Assembly: GCA_050283925.1 (NCBI GenBank)
Contig: JBNOAI010000005.1
Span: forward strand, 248,001 to 312,000
Direction of reading: 5' to 3'
Source of the DNA: ZC4RG25 sp023428365
Lineage (GTDB): Bacteria > Pseudomonadota > Alphaproteobacteria > Rhizobiales > Hyphomicrobiaceae
DNA: 64,000 nt
Of the stretch, positions 17,864 through 26,353 are shown piece after piece (the stretch's first letter is position 1; every line of letters starts with the position of its first letter). The notes under the pieces are model-generated. The model was not told the origin of the DNA. It ran no database searches and worked only from the letters and a program-made list of their open reading frames with translations. The translations under genes and the position numbers were made by a program.

Positions 17864-18403
17864 ATGTTTGTCGACACCCAGCGCTCCGATCACGATGGCT
17901 CCATGGACAAGATCACCTACATCACGCCTCAGTTCGCGATCTCCGGCATGCCGGAGCCGGAGGATCTGGCCCAATTCGCGGCGCTGGGCTTCAAGGCCGT
18001 GATCAGCAATCGCCTTGACGGCGAGGAGCCGGGTCAACTCACAGGGGAAGAAGAGCGGGCGATCGCCGAACGTACTGGCTTGCGCTTCCACCACATCCCG
18101 GCGCTCAAGCACGACCTGTTCACCGATACCACCATCGACGCGATGGTCCGTGCCGTGGCAGCGGGAGATGGCCCTATCCTGGCGCATTGCAAGTCGGGCC
18201 TGCGATCCGCGATCCTCTGGGCGGCGGCAAGCGCGCGGGCCGATAAAGTGGATTGCGTGATCTCCGCATTGACGCGAGCGGGTTTCGAACTCGATTTCCT
18301 GCGCGACGATCTGCAGGATATTGCTGACCGGAGGCCACAGGCTGCAGAAGTGCCCGCGCTGGACTGTGCAGCGGCAGGGGAACTTCCTCCGCGCGCAACT
18401 TAA
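17864..18403 (+). CDS. TIGR01244-family sulfurtransferase/phosphatase-like protein
   Basis: The conserved domain starts at MDKITYITPQFAISG (ATG 17903) and contains the cysteine loop HCKSGLRS, the C-x5-R signature of dual-specificity-phosphatase and rhodanese-like folds. Proteins of this family (DUF442, also the N-terminal part of Blh) are often linked to sulfide handling. The first ATG at 17864 gives 179 residues, the one at 17903 gives 166; neither has a strong ribosome site. The gene is divergent from the Lrp regulator. A role with the sulfite dehydrogenase, such as persulfide transfer, is plausible but inferred. Confidence 0.75.
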   Translation: MFVDTQRSDHDGSMDKITYITPQFAISGMPEPEDLAQFAALGFKAVISNRLDGEEPGQLTGEEERAIAERTGLRFHHIPALKHDLFTDTTIDAMVRAVAAGDGPILAHCKSGLRSAILWAAASARADKVDCVISALTRAGFELDFLRDDLQDIADRRPQAAEVPALDCAAAGELPPRAT

Positions 18404-18409
18404 CGTCGG

Positions 18410-19063
18410 TCAGCTTGAGCCCAGCGCGGCTCGGACCTCTCTGCGCAACACAGGCAGCAACTCAGTCTCGAACCACGGATGCGCCTTGAGCCACGCATTG
18501 TTGCGCCACGAAGGATGCGGCAGCGGGATCATGCGTGTCGATCCACGCCGCTCCAGAATGGCGCGCCAGTCACTGACCGTCGCCGTCAGCGTCGGCCGCG
18601 CAAGTGCCCCCAGATGCCAGCGATGGGCGTACTGGCCGACGAGCAGGATCAGATCGACGTTTGGGAGCTTGGAAAAGACCTGATCACGCCAGGCCGGCGC
18701 GCATTCCCGACGCGGCGGAAGATCACCACCCTTGGCATCGAGACCGGGAAAGCAGAAGCCCATCGGGACGATGGCAACGCGTGATGTGTCGTAGAACTCG
18801 TCGGATGTCACATCCATCCACGCACGAAGACGCTCACCTGATGGATCCGTGAACGGAATGCCCGAGGCATGGACACGTGTTCCCGGCGCCTGACCGCAAA
18901 CCGCAATGCGTGCCGTTGCGCTCATTCTCAGGACCGGGCGCGGCTCATGCGGCAAAGGTTGGCCGGACGGCGTCTCCCGGCACAGCCGGCATCCCCTGAT
19001 CTGATCCAGTAACGCTTCGAGACCATCGGTCCGGCGACGTTTAGACGTCGACGACAAGGCCAT
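18410..19063 (-). CDS. Uracil-DNA glycosylase superfamily protein
   Basis: The 217-residue protein has the COG1573-like opening with CRLC, the substrate-site motif GQAPGTRVHASG and the C-terminal LPHPSWRNN that resembles the HPSxRN loop of family 4/5-type uracil-DNA glycosylases. It would remove uracil or related bases from DNA, although some relatives act on other lesions. The classical four-cysteine iron-sulfur set is not complete, so it is not a typical family 4 enzyme. The ATG at 19063 overlaps the preceding metallo-hydrolase gene by 23 bases, suggesting coupling. Confidence 0.8.
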   Translation of the reverse strand: MALSSTSKRRRTDGLEALLDQIRGCRLCRETPSGQPLPHEPRPVLRMSATARIAVCGQAPGTRVHASGIPFTDPSGERLRAWMDVTSDEFYDTSRVAIVPMGFCFPGLDAKGGDLPPRRECAPAWRDQVFSKLPNVDLILLVGQYAHRWHLGALARPTLTATVSDWRAILERRGSTRMIPLPHPSWRNNAWLKAHPWFETELLPVLRREVRAALGSS

Positions 19064-19784
19064 CCTCGGCAATCAACACTCCTGCGGCACGGGCCTCTTC
19101 ACTGTGGGCCAGCATGTCGTTGTTCATATGCGTCAGCAGCACCCGCTTGGCTGCGATCCGCTCCAGGTTCGGCTGCAAGGCGCGCCAGTTAAGATGATAC
19201 TTCATCGGCCGATCGTAGCCGTAGCATTCGGTGATGAAGAGATCCGCGTTCTGGCCGCAGGGAACCAGCGTCTCGACCCATTCCGTATCCCCCGAATAGG
19301 CGAGAATTTTACCATCGACCGCAAAACGCAGGGCGCACGACGGAGCCCCGGAGGGATGATTGACTTCGAAGGTCGTCACCTCGGCCGGCCCGACACGCGT
19401 GGAGCCCCCAACCCGATATTCGACAAACGTCAGCTCATGGCGGCGCGTCACGGATGTGGAGCCCGGAAACAGGATTTCCGAAGCAGCCTTGTAGCGCTCC
19501 TCCAAGCCTGGGGGACCGGCAATGGTCAACGGCTCGCTGCGCCGCGACACATACAGCGCATGCATCAGGAACCACACCAGTCCTGAAAAGTGATCGCCAT
19601 GCAGATGCGAGATGTAGATCGTGCCGATCCGGTTCGGATCGATATTGAGACGCTGCAATCCGATCAGGGTGGTCGCGCCGCAATCGATCAGGAAGATCCC
19701 GTCCTGCGTCTCGACATGAAAGCTGGTCTGCAACCGGCCGCCGGAGCCGAACGCATCACCACTGCCGATCATCGTCAGCTTCAT
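19041..19784 (-). CDS. Metallo-beta-lactamase-fold hydrolase, RNase Z-like
   Basis: The 247-residue protein has the fold's metal motif SHLHGDH, an earlier DCGATT strand, a later NHPSG histidine, YSGDTEW with the bridging aspartate, and LLTHMNND with the final histidine. The layout MKLTMIGSGDAFGSGGR followed by SHLHGDHFSGL resembles RNase Z and arylsulfatase-like members, but the exosite of true tRNA 3' endonucleases is not evident. The ATG at 19784 follows AGAGAG; a GTG at 19805 overlapping the previous stop is possible. It is central in a leftward GST-MBL-UDG unit. Confidence 0.8.
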   Translation of the reverse strand: MKLTMIGSGDAFGSGGRLQTSFHVETQDGIFLIDCGATTLIGLQRLNIDPNRIGTIYISHLHGDHFSGLVWFLMHALYVSRRSEPLTIAGPPGLEERYKAASEILFPGSTSVTRRHELTFVEYRVGGSTRVGPAEVTTFEVNHPSGAPSCALRFAVDGKILAYSGDTEWVETLVPCGQNADLFITECYGYDRPMKYHLNWRALQPNLERIAAKRVLLTHMNNDMLAHSEEARAAGVLIAEDGLVVDV

Positions 19785-19801
19785 ATCCGCTCTCTCTTTG
19801 A

Positions 19802-20413
19802 TCACGCCTGCGCGCTGGGCCGCCCCGAAACGGCTGAATGCCAGCGATCCAGGTTATTCAATCCTTCCGGCCGGGCAATACGTGCGGGCTTCATGAAATC
19901 GATCGCAACCAATGCCGTGATATCGGCGATACTGTAGTCGTTGCCTGCGATATACGGCCGCTTCGCCAGTTCCTGGTCGAGAAATGACAGCAACTCAAGC
20001 ACGCGCGGACGATTGGCCTCGCCCCACTCCTTCACCTGCGGCTTTTCCAGCTCGCCCATGGCAGGGTGGGTATGGCGGAAGCATTGGGCGACATGGAAAA
20101 GCAGGCCCAGCTCCATTCGCCGCTGCCACATCTCGACAATCACCCGATCCATCCTGTCCCTGCCGAGTAAGGGCGGCTCGGGTTGCATCTCCTCAAAATA
20201 GCGGCAGATAGCGATCGTCTCGGAAATCGCAGTGCCATCGTCCAGCACCAGCACGGGCACCTGCCGAAACGGATTGTGCGCCATGAAAGTCTCGGAGCGC
20301 TGATCGAGCTTCATGATGTCGATCTGCTCGAAGGGGACTGAAATCCTTTTCTCGGCGAGGAAAATTCGCACGCGCCTGGGGTTCGGGGCCTGCCGCTGCT
20401 CGATGATCTTCAA
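19802..20413 (-). CDS. Glutathione S-transferase family protein
   Basis: The 203-residue enzyme has the thioredoxin-like N-terminal domain with QAPNPRRVRIFLAEK and the glutathione-binding QVPVLVLDDGTAISET, then an all-helical C-terminal domain with the NDYSIADITA motif. The frame is open upstream to 20584, but the family begins at residues KIIEQRQAPNPRR; a TTG at 20413 with GGAG six bases upstream gives exactly that start. The 57-codon extension has no GST features. The physiological substrate is unknown. Confidence 0.85.
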   Translation of the reverse strand: MKIIEQRQAPNPRRVRIFLAEKRISVPFEQIDIMKLDQRSETFMAHNPFRQVPVLVLDDGTAISETIAICRYFEEMQPEPPLLGRDRMDRVIVEMWQRRMELGLLFHVAQCFRHTHPAMGELEKPQVKEWGEANRPRVLELLSFLDQELAKRPYIAGNDYSIADITALVAIDFMKPARIARPEGLNNLDRWHSAVSGRPSAQA

Positions 20414-20668
20414 AACCGTCTCCACCAGCCTTGTGACCAGCCGTTTCCGCCCAACTGTCCCACGCGCCAGCTTGCCCGCCAACCCCCATTCCGGGGGACT
20501 TAAAATTGTTCGCGTGTTGGATACGGAAAATTCATCAAATGGATGCCAGTAAATAGGAATTAGGATTTCGAAGGCATACTCCATCGGCCCTATCGCGATA
20601 GCGAAACCACTTATTACAACCGTTAATCATTCTGTCGGGCGCAACCGGCGCCCTGGATAGCGAACCTG

Positions 20669-22300
20669 ATGACGTTCGACGCCACAGTTCGGGCCGACAG
20701 GGGTCAAGAGCCTGCGAGCAGCGTTAGAGCCCGCTTGCACGAGGTCCGTGCCGGTCTGTCGCAGAATGCGGATGCAGCGCCGGAATTTCAGCACGAACTG
20801 CTGTCCATGTTCGCGCGCAACGAACTCACGGCTCAAGCGACGATCCTGCTTCTCGCCGGCATTTTCTCTCTCGCGTCGATGTTCTGGGCGCCCTGGACGC
20901 AGGCCATCCTCTGGCTGTTCCTGGTGATTGCCGCGAAGGTCGTGCTGCTCGAATGCTGCCGCCGGTTTTTGGCCGCACCACAGGCCGACACGGCACTCTG
21001 GCGCCGACGCTTGATCCGCGCGGAAGCCATCAATGGTCTCGCCTGGGCCGGTTTCGCTCTCGTCGGCATGAATGCGGAGGCCGGTATCTCACCGGGATAC
21101 GTGTTCTCATCCCACGTCTTCATCTTCGCCTCGCTGATCGTCGTGCTGGCGATCCGCATGACGTTTGCATCCTATGTGCTGCCGATCCTGTACGTCGGCA
21201 CCATCCCCATGACGCTGGTCGTGGTGATGCGGCTGGTGCTGCTGGGCGACCCCTTCTACCTGGCGCTGGCTGCGATGGCCGTGGGCGTGCACATCTACTT
21301 CATCTTTCTCGCCAAGGGTCTCAATTCGACGACGCTGGCGATGCTGAAATTCCGCGCCCAGAAGGACGAACTGATCGCCGAACTCGAAGAGGCCAAGGCC
21401 ATCTCGGACGAAGCTCGCCGCCGGGCCGAGGCCGCAAACCTCGCGAAATCCCGCTTCCTGGCCACCATGAGCCATGAACTGCGGACGCCGCTGAACGCCA
21501 TCCTTGGCTTCTCGGAGGTCATGAAGGCCGAAGTCATGGGGCCGCTGAACAATCCAACCTACAAGGACTACGCGGGCAACATTCATGACAGCGGCAGCCA
21601 CCTGCTCAAGCTGATCAACGAGATCCTGGACCTCTCGCGCATCGAAGCCGGCCGCTACGATTTGCACGAGGAAGCCGTGCGGATCGTCGATGTGGTCGAC
21701 GACTGCCAGAGGCTTCTCAAGTTGCGCGCGGATTCGAAAAACCTGGTCGTTATCGAGCGCTATGAAGAGGGTCTGCCCCAGCTTTGGGTCGACGAGCGCG
21801 CCATCCGTCAGATTTGCTTGAACCTGCTGTCGAACGCCGTGAAATTCACCCCACGCGGCGGAAAGATCACCCTCAGCGTCGGCCGAACGCCGGAGGGTGG
21901 CCAGTTCATCAGTGTTCGCGATAACGGCCCCGGCATCCCCAAGGAGGAAATCCCGAAGGTGTTGCAGCCATTCGGCCAGGGCTCTCTGGCCCAGCAAACG
22001 GCAGAAGGCGGTACCGGGCTGGGGCTGCCGATCGTGCAAAGCCTCGTCGATCTGCACGGCGGATCGCTTGAGATCAGGTCGGAATTACGTAAGGGCACCG
22101 AGGCGATTGTCCGTCTGCCGCGCAAGCGCGTTCTGAATCCGCAGCAGCTGGTGCCTCAATTCAGGCGCGAGATGCAGCGCGCGCCGGCTCAAGGCCGTGC
22201 AGTCCGCCCCGCGCGCATCAGAACTTTGCCGCCACCAGTTCCGCCAGTCGTTCCGGCAGATCCACCGTCGCAACGGACACCACCCCCAGCGACGTCCTGA
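20669..22300 (+). CDS. Membrane sensor histidine kinase, PleC/DivJ-like
   Basis: The 543-residue kinase has about six hydrophobic segments between residues 55 and 215, a coiled-coil linker (about 225-262), a HisKA domain with phospho-acceptor H269 (SHELRTPLN), and an ATPase domain with N box (NLLSNAVKF), G1 (DNGPGIP) and G2 (GTGLGLP). The HisKA sequence (LNAILGFSEVMKAEVMGPL) is of the PleC/DivJ/PdhS class that controls polarity and cell cycle in alphaproteobacteria; assignment to one of them is inference. The last 45 residues are Pro/Arg-rich and look disordered. No response regulator gene is adjacent. Confidence 0.88.
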   Translation: MTFDATVRADRGQEPASSVRARLHEVRAGLSQNADAAPEFQHELLSMFARNELTAQATILLLAGIFSLASMFWAPWTQAILWLFLVIAAKVVLLECCRRFLAAPQADTALWRRRLIRAEAINGLAWAGFALVGMNAEAGISPGYVFSSHVFIFASLIVVLAIRMTFASYVLPILYVGTIPMTLVVVMRLVLLGDPFYLALAAMAVGVHIYFIFLAKGLNSTTLAMLKFRAQKDELIAELEEAKAISDEARRRAEAANLAKSRFLATMSHELRTPLNAILGFSEVMKAEVMGPLNNPTYKDYAGNIHDSGSHLLKLINEILDLSRIEAGRYDLHEEAVRIVDVVDDCQRLLKLRADSKNLVVIERYEEGLPQLWVDERAIRQICLNLLSNAVKFTPRGGKITLSVGRTPEGGQFISVRDNGPGIPKEEIPKVLQPFGQGSLAQQTAEGGTGLGLPIVQSLVDLHGGSLEIRSELRKGTEAIVRLPRKRVLNPQQLVPQFRREMQRAPAQGRAVRPARIRTLPPPVPPVVPADPPSQRTPPPATS

Positions 22301-22399
22301 TATGGTCGCGGATGCCCAGCCCATGCTCATTGTAGAGAGGCCCGGTGTCGCCTAGATTCCCATCAATAGTCGGCAGATAGTCGTTTCCGGATCGACCAC

Positions 22400-22570
22400 T
22401 TGGACACCCCCTGCATCAAAGTCTGCGTGATCAATCCAGAGACGCGCGTTTGCGAGGGCTGTTACCGGACATTGGCCGAGATAGCGCAGTGGTCGCGCCT
22501 ATCGGATGAACAGCGTCGCCAGATCATGAATGCGTTGCCAGCGCGGCGGGCACGACAGAGCGCGGAGTGA
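22400..22570 (+). CDS. DUF1289-family small protein
   Basis: A 56-residue protein with the DUF1289 pattern: TPCIKVCVI, then CEGCYRTLAEIAQW, then LSDEQRRQIMNALPAR. The four cysteines (two CxxxC/CxxC-like pairs) suggest metal binding; function is unknown. The only plausible start is TTG at 22400, because the same frame has a stop at 22367-22369 and no ATG or GTG between. It precedes a TIGR02281 protease by four bases, a pairing I recall in other alphaproteobacteria. Confidence 0.82.
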   Translation: MDTPCIKVCVINPETRVCEGCYRTLAEIAQWSRLSDEQRRQIMNALPARRARQSAE

Positions 22571-22574
22571 CATC

Positions 22575-23279
22575 ATGCTGTGGTTTCTGCTCCTCGTATT
22601 GGCTGGAGGCGGGCTGGTTCTCTTTCTGATGGGAGATCAGGGCACGATTGCCGGTCTGGAGCCTGCCGCCATCGCAGCCCTTGTCGCGGGCGGCGCACTG
22701 CTGATCTACTTCGCCGCCTCATTCGCCGGCGCCTACCGCGGGCGCGCTTTTCAGGCTTTCAAGGACATCACCATTTGGGCCCTGATCGCCCTCGCCCTCG
22801 TCGCGGTCTATAGCTTTCGCGATGAAGTGACTTATGTCGCCCGCCGGGTTGCCGGTGAACTGCTGCCGCCTGGCGAGAGTGTCACCATGGAAAGCAATCA
22901 GCGCGGCGACCACTCAGTCCGCATCCGGCGGCGTCCAGACGGACACTTCTCAGTCCGGATGCAAGTTAACGGTGCTCCCGTCGTCATGCTGGTCGATACC
23001 GGAGCCTCAACTGTCGTGCTGCGCCCCTCAGATGCCCGTCTGGCAGGGGTGGACGTCGACAAGCTGAACTACTCCGTTCCCGTGCAAACCGCCAATGGCA
23101 CGGCCTACACGGCCCCCGTCCGTCTCAGGGACGTCAGCATCGGGCCGATCCACATCGATACCGTGGACGCCCTCGTCGCCCGCCCGGGGGTGCTGAACGA
23201 AAGCCTCCTGGGTATGAATTTTTTAAGGCGACTGAGGTCATATGAGTTCTCAGGTGAGTTCCTGACTTTTCGCAGCTAG
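22575..23279 (+). CDS. TIGR02281-family clan AA aspartic protease, membrane-bound
   Basis: The 234-residue protein has three hydrophobic segments in its first 95 residues (starting MLWFLLLVLAGGG) and then a single retropepsin-like domain with the catalytic motif MLVDTGAST and the later hydrophobic LLGMNFLRRL. Such proteins work as dimers, one aspartate per subunit. The start at 22575 has GCGGAG seven bases upstream; a longer frame from 22530 overlaps the DUF1289 gene. Its substrate is unknown. The catalytic domain is probably periplasmic. Confidence 0.88.
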   Translation: MLWFLLLVLAGGGLVLFLMGDQGTIAGLEPAAIAALVAGGALLIYFAASFAGAYRGRAFQAFKDITIWALIALALVAVYSFRDEVTYVARRVAGELLPPGESVTMESNQRGDHSVRIRRRPDGHFSVRMQVNGAPVVMLVDTGASTVVLRPSDARLAGVDVDKLNYSVPVQTANGTAYTAPVRLRDVSIGPIHIDTVDALVARPGVLNESLLGMNFLRRLRSYEFSGEFLTFRS

Positions 23280-23329
23280 GCCGCGCCGGGGAAGACGTGC
23301 GTGTCTGGCTCTTGGACGGAATGTGTGTG

Positions 23330-23887
23330 ATGCGTCTGTCGTCCGGCGTACGGAATGGTTTGGCCGAAGCTGCCACGTGGCTGACGGCGGCGGTTTTGTG
23401 CGTGGGCACATTCATCTGGTTCGAGGACATCCGCTCCAACGTCGCGTTGGCACTCGGCAAGCCCGCCGTCGATGAAATCGCTGTCAGCGAGCCGGAGGCC
23501 ACGGACCCGACGCCGTCAGGCACCGTTGCCCTTTACGCCGACTCCCGCGGCCACTTCGTGACCGTGGCGCACATCAACGGCCGGCCCGTGGACGTGCTTG
23601 TGGACACCGGCGCGACCATGGTCGCATTGAGCCATGAGGACGCCGAACGCGCCGGCATCTTCGTCCGGCCGAGCGACTACACCCAGCGCGTGCGCACCGC
23701 CAACGGCACCGCCCGCATTGCACCTGTGATCCTCGAGAGCGTCAGCATCGGCGATATCGAGCTGCGCGACGTCGAGGCCGCCGTCGGCGAGCCGGGCCGC
23801 CTGGGAACCACCCTGCTCGGCATGACGTTCATCAAACGCCTGGGGCGCGCTGAAATGCGCAGCGGCGTTCTCATCCTTCAAGAATAG
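23330..23887 (+). CDS. Second TIGR02281-like clan AA aspartic protease
   Basis: A 185-residue paralogue of the preceding gene with only one membrane anchor (about residues 11-32) and the catalytic motif VLVDTGATM, followed by VRTANGTA and TLLGMTFIKRL. The linker between anchor and domain is Glu/Pro-rich. ATG 23330 follows GGACGGA; in-frame starts at 23297 (GTG) and 23321 (ATG) are possible. With the upstream copy it gives a tandem pair that may form heterodimers; this is inference. Confidence 0.82.
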   Translation: MRLSSGVRNGLAEAATWLTAAVLCVGTFIWFEDIRSNVALALGKPAVDEIAVSEPEATDPTPSGTVALYADSRGHFVTVAHINGRPVDVLVDTGATMVALSHEDAERAGIFVRPSDYTQRVRTANGTARIAPVILESVSIGDIELRDVEAAVGEPGRLGTTLLGMTFIKRLGRAEMRSGVLILQE

Positions 23888-24007
23888 CGCTTCGTCACGC
23901 CATCGCCCATAATGCAGGCTTTAAGACCGTTTCCGTGTGAACCGGTCACGATTCGCTTTGTCTGATTTCAGCGGCTCTGTCTGAACAATTGCCAAGAGGT
24001 TTCCTCG

Positions 24008-25507
24008 ATGCTCCCCCCACCGCGTGCCGATCTCAAGCCTAACACGGCCGATTTCGAGCGCCTGCCACTCGTCAAGCCGACAGGCTTCCGGGAGTATGAC
24101 GCACGCTGGCTGTTTCCCAACGAAATCAACTTGATGGGCCTGAACGCCATCGGTATGGGCTTGGCGACGTTGTTTGCCGAGCGCGGCGTGCCGAAGCGGT
24201 TCGTGGTCGGACATGATTTCCGCTCGTATTCCGGTTCCGTGAAGCAGGCTCTCATCACGGGTCTGCTCGCAGGCGGCGCCGAAGTCCATGACATCGGACT
24301 GGCCTTGTCGCCGATGGCCTACTTCGCCCAGTTCGCGCTCAATGTCGAAGGCGTGGCTATGGTCACCGCCAGCCATAACGATAACGGCTGGACCGGAATC
24401 AAGATGGGCATGAACCGCCCCCTCACCTTCGGGCCGGAGGAAATGACGCGGCTGAAGGAGATCGTCCTCGGCGCACAGTATGAGACGCGGGTCGGCGGCC
24501 GCTACCTGTTCGTGCCGGATATCGCCGAACGCTACATGCGCGACCTGATCGACCGTCCGCGCCTCAAGCGTCCGCTCCGTGTTGTTGCGGCCTGCGGAAA
24601 CGGAACCGCCGGCGTATTTGCACCGCAGGTGCTGGAAGCTATTGGCTGCGAAGTCATTCCACTCGATACCGAGCTCGACTACACCTTCCCGCGCTATAAT
24701 CCGAACCCGGAAGACATGGAAATGCTGCACGCCATCGCCGACGCGGTGCGCAAGCACGGCGCCGATGTCGGCTTCGGCTTTGACGGCGACGGCGACCGTT
24801 GCGGCGTTGTCGACAATGAAGGCCACGAGATCTTCGCCGATAAGGTCGGCGTGATGTTGGCCCGGGATATCTCGGCACGGCATCCGAATGCGCGCTTCGT
24901 CGCCGACGTAAAGTCGACCGGCCTGTTCATGACCGATCCCGTCCTTCAGGCCAATGGTGCCACGACCACCTACTGGAAGACCGGCCACTCGTACATGAAG
25001 CGCTTCAGCTTCGAGACGAAGTCGCTCGTCGGCTTTGAGAAGTCAGGCCACTTCTTCTTCAACCCGCCGCTCGGACGCGGCTATGACGACGGTCTCGTTG
25101 CCGCACTGGCGGTGTGCGATATGCTCGAGCGGTCGCCGGATAAGACGCTCGCGGACCTCAAGAACGCTCTGCCGAAAACCTGGCAGTCGCCGACCATGTC
25201 CCCACACTGCGACGACGAGAAGAAGTACGGCGTCGTGGACCGGATCGTCCGCCACTACACGGTGTTGAAGGACGAAGGCGTCGAAGTCGCGGGGCAGCGC
25301 ATCGCCGATCTGATCACCGTCAACGGCGTCCGCGTCGTGCTGGAGGATGGCACCTGGGGCTTGTTGCGCGCGTCGTCCAACAAGCCGGAGCTGGTGGTTG
25401 TGGTCGAGAGCCCCACGTCGGAAGCCAACATGCGCGCCATCTTCGAGGATATCGACGGCGTGCTCGCGCAGCTTCCTGAGGTTGGCGAATACAATCAGAA
25501 GATCTGA
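24008..25507 (+). CDS. Phosphomannomutase/phosphoglucomutase
   Basis: The 499-residue enzyme belongs to the alpha-D-phosphohexomutase family, which moves phosphate between C1 and C6 of mannose or glucose. All four loops are present: the phosphoserine loop TASHNDNG, the magnesium loop FDGDGDR, the sugar loop FEKSGH and the phosphate-binding RASSNKPEL. The size and motifs resemble AlgC-type dual phosphomannomutase/phosphoglucomutase. The product would supply GDP-mannose or UDP-glucose for envelope polysaccharides. The gene is not in an obvious operon; a palindromic element follows it. Confidence 0.93.
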   Translation: MLPPPRADLKPNTADFERLPLVKPTGFREYDARWLFPNEINLMGLNAIGMGLATLFAERGVPKRFVVGHDFRSYSGSVKQALITGLLAGGAEVHDIGLALSPMAYFAQFALNVEGVAMVTASHNDNGWTGIKMGMNRPLTFGPEEMTRLKEIVLGAQYETRVGGRYLFVPDIAERYMRDLIDRPRLKRPLRVVAACGNGTAGVFAPQVLEAIGCEVIPLDTELDYTFPRYNPNPEDMEMLHAIADAVRKHGADVGFGFDGDGDRCGVVDNEGHEIFADKVGVMLARDISARHPNARFVADVKSTGLFMTDPVLQANGATTTYWKTGHSYMKRFSFETKSLVGFEKSGHFFFNPPLGRGYDDGLVAALAVCDMLERSPDKTLADLKNALPKTWQSPTMSPHCDDEKKYGVVDRIVRHYTVLKDEGVEVAGQRIADLITVNGVRVVLEDGTWGLLRASSNKPELVVVVESPTSEANMRAIFEDIDGVLAQLPEVGEYNQKI

Positions 25508-25518
25508 TGGCGGGTGCC

Positions 25519-25631
25519 GCTCTGGGTCCCGGCTCTGCGCGCTGACGCGCTTCGGCCGGGATGACAGTGTGAGTTCATCGTCCGCAATTCTGTCATCCCG
25601 GACGCGCGTAGCGCGATCCGGGACCCAGAGC
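25519..25631. repeat. Palindromic intergenic element (Rhizobiales repetitive-palindrome type)
   Basis: A 113-base element with nested inverted repeats: outer arms GCTCTGGGTCCCGG (25519-25532) and its exact complement (25618-25631), inner arms CCGGGATGACAG (25556-25567) and CTGTCATCCCGG (25590-25601), plus two small GCGC hairpins. The sequence resembles the repetitive palindromes found between genes in Bradyrhizobium and relatives. It fills the gap between the convergent phosphomannomutase and gmk genes and could also act as a terminator. Confidence 0.8.
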
Positions 25632-25699
25632 ATATTCTCTGAAATCAGTTGCCGAAAATACCCGTTGCTTAGGTTCCGAAAACAGGCGACGCAGCCTGA

Positions 25700-26353
25700 T
25701 TACAGCGCCTTCTGCATTTCGCGCACGAAGGTGCTGAGACCCAACAAGCGCTCACGCTTGAGGCGCTCCGCCGACAGGATCGAGCGCAGGCCGGCGACGC
25801 TGGTCTCCAACTCGGCGTTCACCACGACATAATCATACTCGGCCCAGTGGCTGATCTCGGCCGCCGCATCCGCCATGCGCCGCGCAACGACATCGGGGTG
25901 ATCCTGATTGCGCGCCCGGAGCCGTTCTTCCAGGATTTCACCAGACGGCGGCAGTACGAACACCCGCACCAGATCCTGCGCGGCTTTCTCGTTGAGCTGT
26001 TGCGCGCCTTGCCAATCGATATCGAACAGCACATCGCGGCCGGACTCCAGCGCCCGCTCAACCGCCGCCCGCGGCGTACCGTAGTAATTGTCGAACACGC
26101 GCGCCCATTCGAGCAGTTCGCCGGAATCACGCAGCCGCGTGAACTCGCTTTCGCTGACGAACCAGTAGTCCTTGCCCGCAACTTCGCCGTCGCGCGGCTT
26201 CCGCGTGGTCACGGAAACCGACAGCTCGATGTCCTTTTCGGCAGCCAGAAGGCGCCGCGCCAATGTCGTCTTGCCAGCGCCCGAAGGCGAGGACAGCACC
26301 AGCATGATGCCACGGCGATCGATGGTAGGCGTAGGAACCGACACGGGTGTCAC
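25700..26353 (-). CDS. gmk: Guanylate kinase
   Basis: Guanylate kinase phosphorylates GMP to GDP. The 217-residue protein has the P-loop SSPSGAGKTTL, the GMP-binding segment TTRKPRDGEVAGKDYWFV and FDIDWQGAQQL. The GTG start at 26353 overlaps the yicC stop (GTGA), so translation is coupled. The first 16 residues precede the usual family start near GIMLVLSSPSG, so an internal ATG near residue 17 cannot be excluded. It follows yicC and mltG in a conserved leftward series. Confidence 0.95.
   Translation of the reverse strand: MTPVSVPTPTIDRRGIMLVLSSPSGAGKTTLARRLLAAEKDIELSVSVTTRKPRDGEVAGKDYWFVSESEFTRLRDSGELLEWARVFDNYYGTPRAAVERALESGRDVLFDIDWQGAQQLNEKAAQDLVRVFVLPPSGEILEERLRARNQDHPDVVARRMADAAAEISHWAEYDYVVVNAELETSVAGLRSILSAERLKRERLLGLSTFVREMQKAL

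Noticed and set aside
23921..24988. 355-codon open frame antisense to the phosphomannomutase gene
   Set aside because: The plus strand has all catalytic motifs of the mutase; the antisense product has no family features.
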